Assembly: GCA_023846275.1 (NCBI GenBank)
Contig: CM043874.1
Location: 21,819,130-21,883,129 of the forward strand
Length of the DNA: 64,000 nt
Direction of reading: 5' to 3'
From: Vanilla planifolia
Lineage: Eukaryota > Streptophyta > Magnoliopsida > Asparagales > Orchidaceae
Shown: positions 61,204-64,000 of the stretch, piece after piece
How positions within the stretch are numbered: the stretch's first letter is position 1
Layout of the letters: every line of letters begins with the position of its first letter
The notes under the pieces: model-generated
What the model saw: the letters and a program-made list of their open reading frames with translations, nothing else
Database searches by the model: none
Told to the model about the DNA's origin: nothing
Program-made: the position numbers and the translations under genes

Positions 61204-64000
61204 CTGAAAAATTAACATTAGCTGTTAAATCAAAAAATGAAAAAATACACTGAATGATAACTGCTACAGTGCCTAAAATGATTAAAATAAGGACAAAAAT
61301 TTGCCTGAAACTCATATTAAAAAGGTTTATGCAATTGATTTCAAAAATTGAAAAGAAAATTTCAATAAGTTGTCTTTCAAATTACATCAATCTTGTTCTC
61401 CAAAGAAAAGACACAAAGTTCAAATTAAGACATAGCTCAAAATTTTTCAAAAAAAAAAAAATTATAACGGCAATGCAATCAATGTTGCAACATCATTACA
61501 AAAAACATTTGAGAGTAAAAGCTTCCATTTGTTTGACTTTTCAAACCAAAGAAAACAAAATTAAAAACTTCAAAGAGCAATGAGAGAGTTTACAAATAAT
61601 ACTTTCCTATTTAAAAAATAATATTTTTGGTAAAGCCTAGGTATTTGCATGCAGTCAAGAAGGATTAACTAAAGTTATTTCCATTGTAGTTCAAAGCAAG
61701 GTTCCATTTGAAGTCATTGATGATGATCATTAATTATTGATGCACATTCTCATAATTGAATAAATGGTCATATATGTTTTTTACTGTACGAAATTATATT
61801 TTTTAATGGTGTTGAAGGCACCATTAACACATACCACAGGTTTTACTCCAACAACTGCTATTTAGTTAGATGATTAAAAATAACAAAGTTCCATTTAGTT
61901 AATTTGGTTTCACTATTATCATTTCAATCATCTACTTCAGTTATTTCAAACAGTTTATCATATATTTTAGTCCTTAGTTTTCATTATTGTTCATCATGAT
62001 TTTGCATTTGACCTATGAACTTGGACAGCTTATGGCTTGTATGGAAATGCCATATTAAATTGGATCCTTGTCACATAACATGTTTCCAACCATATCATAT
62101 GGATTCAATTTTTGGGATTTCTGACTTTATGCTTATACTATTGTAGGTATTTAAAAATGTTTGAAATCAAAACTTTGATTGGAGCAGTTTGAATTTAGAT
62201 TAGTAATAATTTTGTAGTAGTTTTAGGTCTAAATTCTAGTGAATAAGCCTTTGAAATGTGAATTAACTATCAATGTATGTAATCTTTGTTTAATGCTTCT
62301 TAATACAATTTCATCTACTCTACATCCACTTTGTATGAGCAAGAAAATAAAATGCTTGGCTTCAAGAATGTAGCATCACTCCGGCAAGATAAGTGTGAAG
62401 CCCTTTCCACAAATCAACCCAAGATCATCATCGTTCACCAACACCAACCACGAAAGAGGCCCAATCTTGACGTCAGTTTACTTGTTTCATTAATTAATTG
62501 TATGAAACATCACTTTGTTGTTTTTTTGATGTCATCCATGCAATTTTTAGCAAACCATACAATACAACGAGTGAACCATACCTTACTGCTCCATGAACCA
62601 TATACCATATGGTTTTCCCTCATGCAGCAATACCACAAAGTTTCAAATCTTACGCTATAGTTTACTTGGAATATAGAAATACAGCTTCTAAAGAAAAATT
62701 CTACAACGGTGATGAACAATCTATGCATATTTATTTACTATGACAACTACAATTATCAGGAATGTTATAATTTGATCTATGAATGTGAGAATATATATAA
62801 ACAACTACATGTTAACAACATAATTAAAACATTCGTGTAAAACAAACATTAAAAAAAAAAATAGAATGACCACCATGGAGATAAAATCATAGAAAAATGA
62901 CTTCACAATAAAGAAGACTGGTGTAACACTGATTGAGAACAAAACAAAAGTTGGATTAAATTGCTTTGAGAGTTAAAACATATGTCACTTGATACACTTG
63001 CAAGGTGAGTTTTTAGTATCCTCTCTAGTAAATAAAGGATAAGGAAGGCAAAAAAATGTACTAAGGAACTATTAAAAATAAATTGAATAGCCTAGATCTT
63101 AACAAAGAAATGCTAGCAAACAGAATATACCGTCATTAGAAAAAATGTGAATAACCCTACTTTGGTTCTTTTCACAATACATCTAAAAAGCACCTTTTCA
63201 TTATTTCTTCTTTTCAAACTTAAAAGCAACAAAAATCCAACAAAGGACTCCCATAACTCCTTTATTATGAGTAGAAAAAAAATACCTTTTAAAAGTGTTT
63301 TTCCATTTCTCCCTTACAAATGAACTTTTTAGGAAAAAGTAGTGTAAGGATGGGTAATCTCTTGGAAAGTTCTCATGTTAAGTCCAAAAAAAATGGACTT
63401 ACAACTTGAAGTATACACAAATAGAGGTGAGGCTTGTTGTTTTTTTAATCCTTATGTTGTATATAATATTATATAAAAATAAACGATAATTTTCATATAA
63501 GTATTAATTAGAAAAGATACAGCCAACATTGTTAATACCTTCTATTTCATTTATTTAGCAAAAAAGTTAACGAACATGTACATATCAATCTAGGATAATT
63601 ATTCAACATTTTATGAAGTTTATCAATATTCCAAAATTCATTTGTCTTAAAACTTAGAGTGGTATCAATTATTTTACATATTGATTTTGCTTTCAATCCA
63701 TACAAGCATAGAAATACCAGTTCATTACCCACATTTTCTAAGATCAATGGTGAAATACATCGTCATACCCATTTTATACAGATTTAAGAACAAATGAATA
63801 GGTTACTCCCGCAAGTATTTGAAAATTCCAAATTTCATATAAATAGTATGATATCTTCATGTTTCTAGAACTAAAGAACGAGGACAACAGATTGGAGGAA
63901 ACCTTATATACAATAAGGTTGCTATCAATAGCATAGCAATGGCTGTGTAAGAAAAATAAAAAAGAAACACTCAAATTTTAGAATAAAATGCTTGTGATGG
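61204..64000 (-). other. Upstream intron of the nucleotidyltransferase gene, running out of the window
   Basis: No exon encoding the expected N-terminal part (the stretch before VFTFGS) was found on the minus strand to the window edge. I read the whole stretch as intron. It is AT-rich with no retroelement protein signature that I could see. It holds a perfect 9-bp inverted repeat at 61803-61827. Confidence 0.6.
61803..61827. repeat. Perfect 9-bp inverted repeat
   Basis: TTAATGGTG, 7-base loop TTGAAGG, CACCATTAA. It is in an intron of the nucleotidyltransferase gene and could fold into a short hairpin. Confidence 0.85.

Noticed and set aside
1..64000. CRISPR array, rRNA, tRNA or bacterial-type operon
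   Set aside because: No regularly spaced short repeats, rRNA-like GC-rich blocks or clustered co-directional short-spaced reading frames were seen. Introns and LTR elements show this is plant nuclear DNA.

Overview
This is nuclear DNA of a flowering plant. It is AT-rich and its genes are multi-exon with GT-AG introns. The sequence between and inside the genes is largely decayed LTR retrotransposons. The two host proteins match families present in all angiosperms. I cannot place the species from the sequence alone.

There are two host genes, both on the minus strand. (1) A C1-domain diacylglycerol kinase of the plant DGK1/DGK2 type has seven coding exons running from 24869 down to the stop at 3907. 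They reconstruct to about 713 residues with every splice phase consistent. Its introns are inflated: intron 1 is 5.1 kb and carries an LTR-like relic, and intron 3 is 11.4 kb and carries a decayed antisense Ty3/gypsy element. (2) A nucleotidyltransferase of the plant PAP/OAS1-like family runs from the right part of the window down to a stop at 53198. The seven exons seen give about 1285 residues. Its first exon or exons lie beyond the right edge. It joins a compact N-terminal polymerase-type domain to a very long, probably disordered tail, most of it in one 2.5 kb exon.

Layout: 1-3.5 kb is a non-genic flank with a copia-type LTR on the minus strand. 3.5-26.4 kb is the DGK transcription unit, including a GC-richer probable 5' leader near 26.0-26.4 kb. 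26.4-53.1 kb is intergenic and filled with dead retroelements: a SIRE/Tork-like copia relic (about 30.9-34.6 kb), a reverse transcriptase/RNase H fragment of a Ty3/gypsy element on the minus strand (35.9-36.8 kb), and a large Ty3/gypsy chromovirus of Tekay/Del type with LTRs of about 3 kb (about 38.0-48.15 kb). That last element has lost its RT core. 53.1-64 kb is the nucleotidyltransferase gene and its upstream intron.

The kinase would act in lipid signalling, turning diacylglycerol into phosphatidic acid at a membrane. The nucleotidyltransferase would add nucleotides to an unknown, probably RNA, substrate. Nothing in the sequence links the two genes functionally. I saw no CRISPR array, tRNA, rRNA, operon-like cluster or new defence-type system. 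The most interesting items are the little-studied nucleotidyltransferase with its huge tail, the retroelement-laden DGK introns, and several diverged local duplications.
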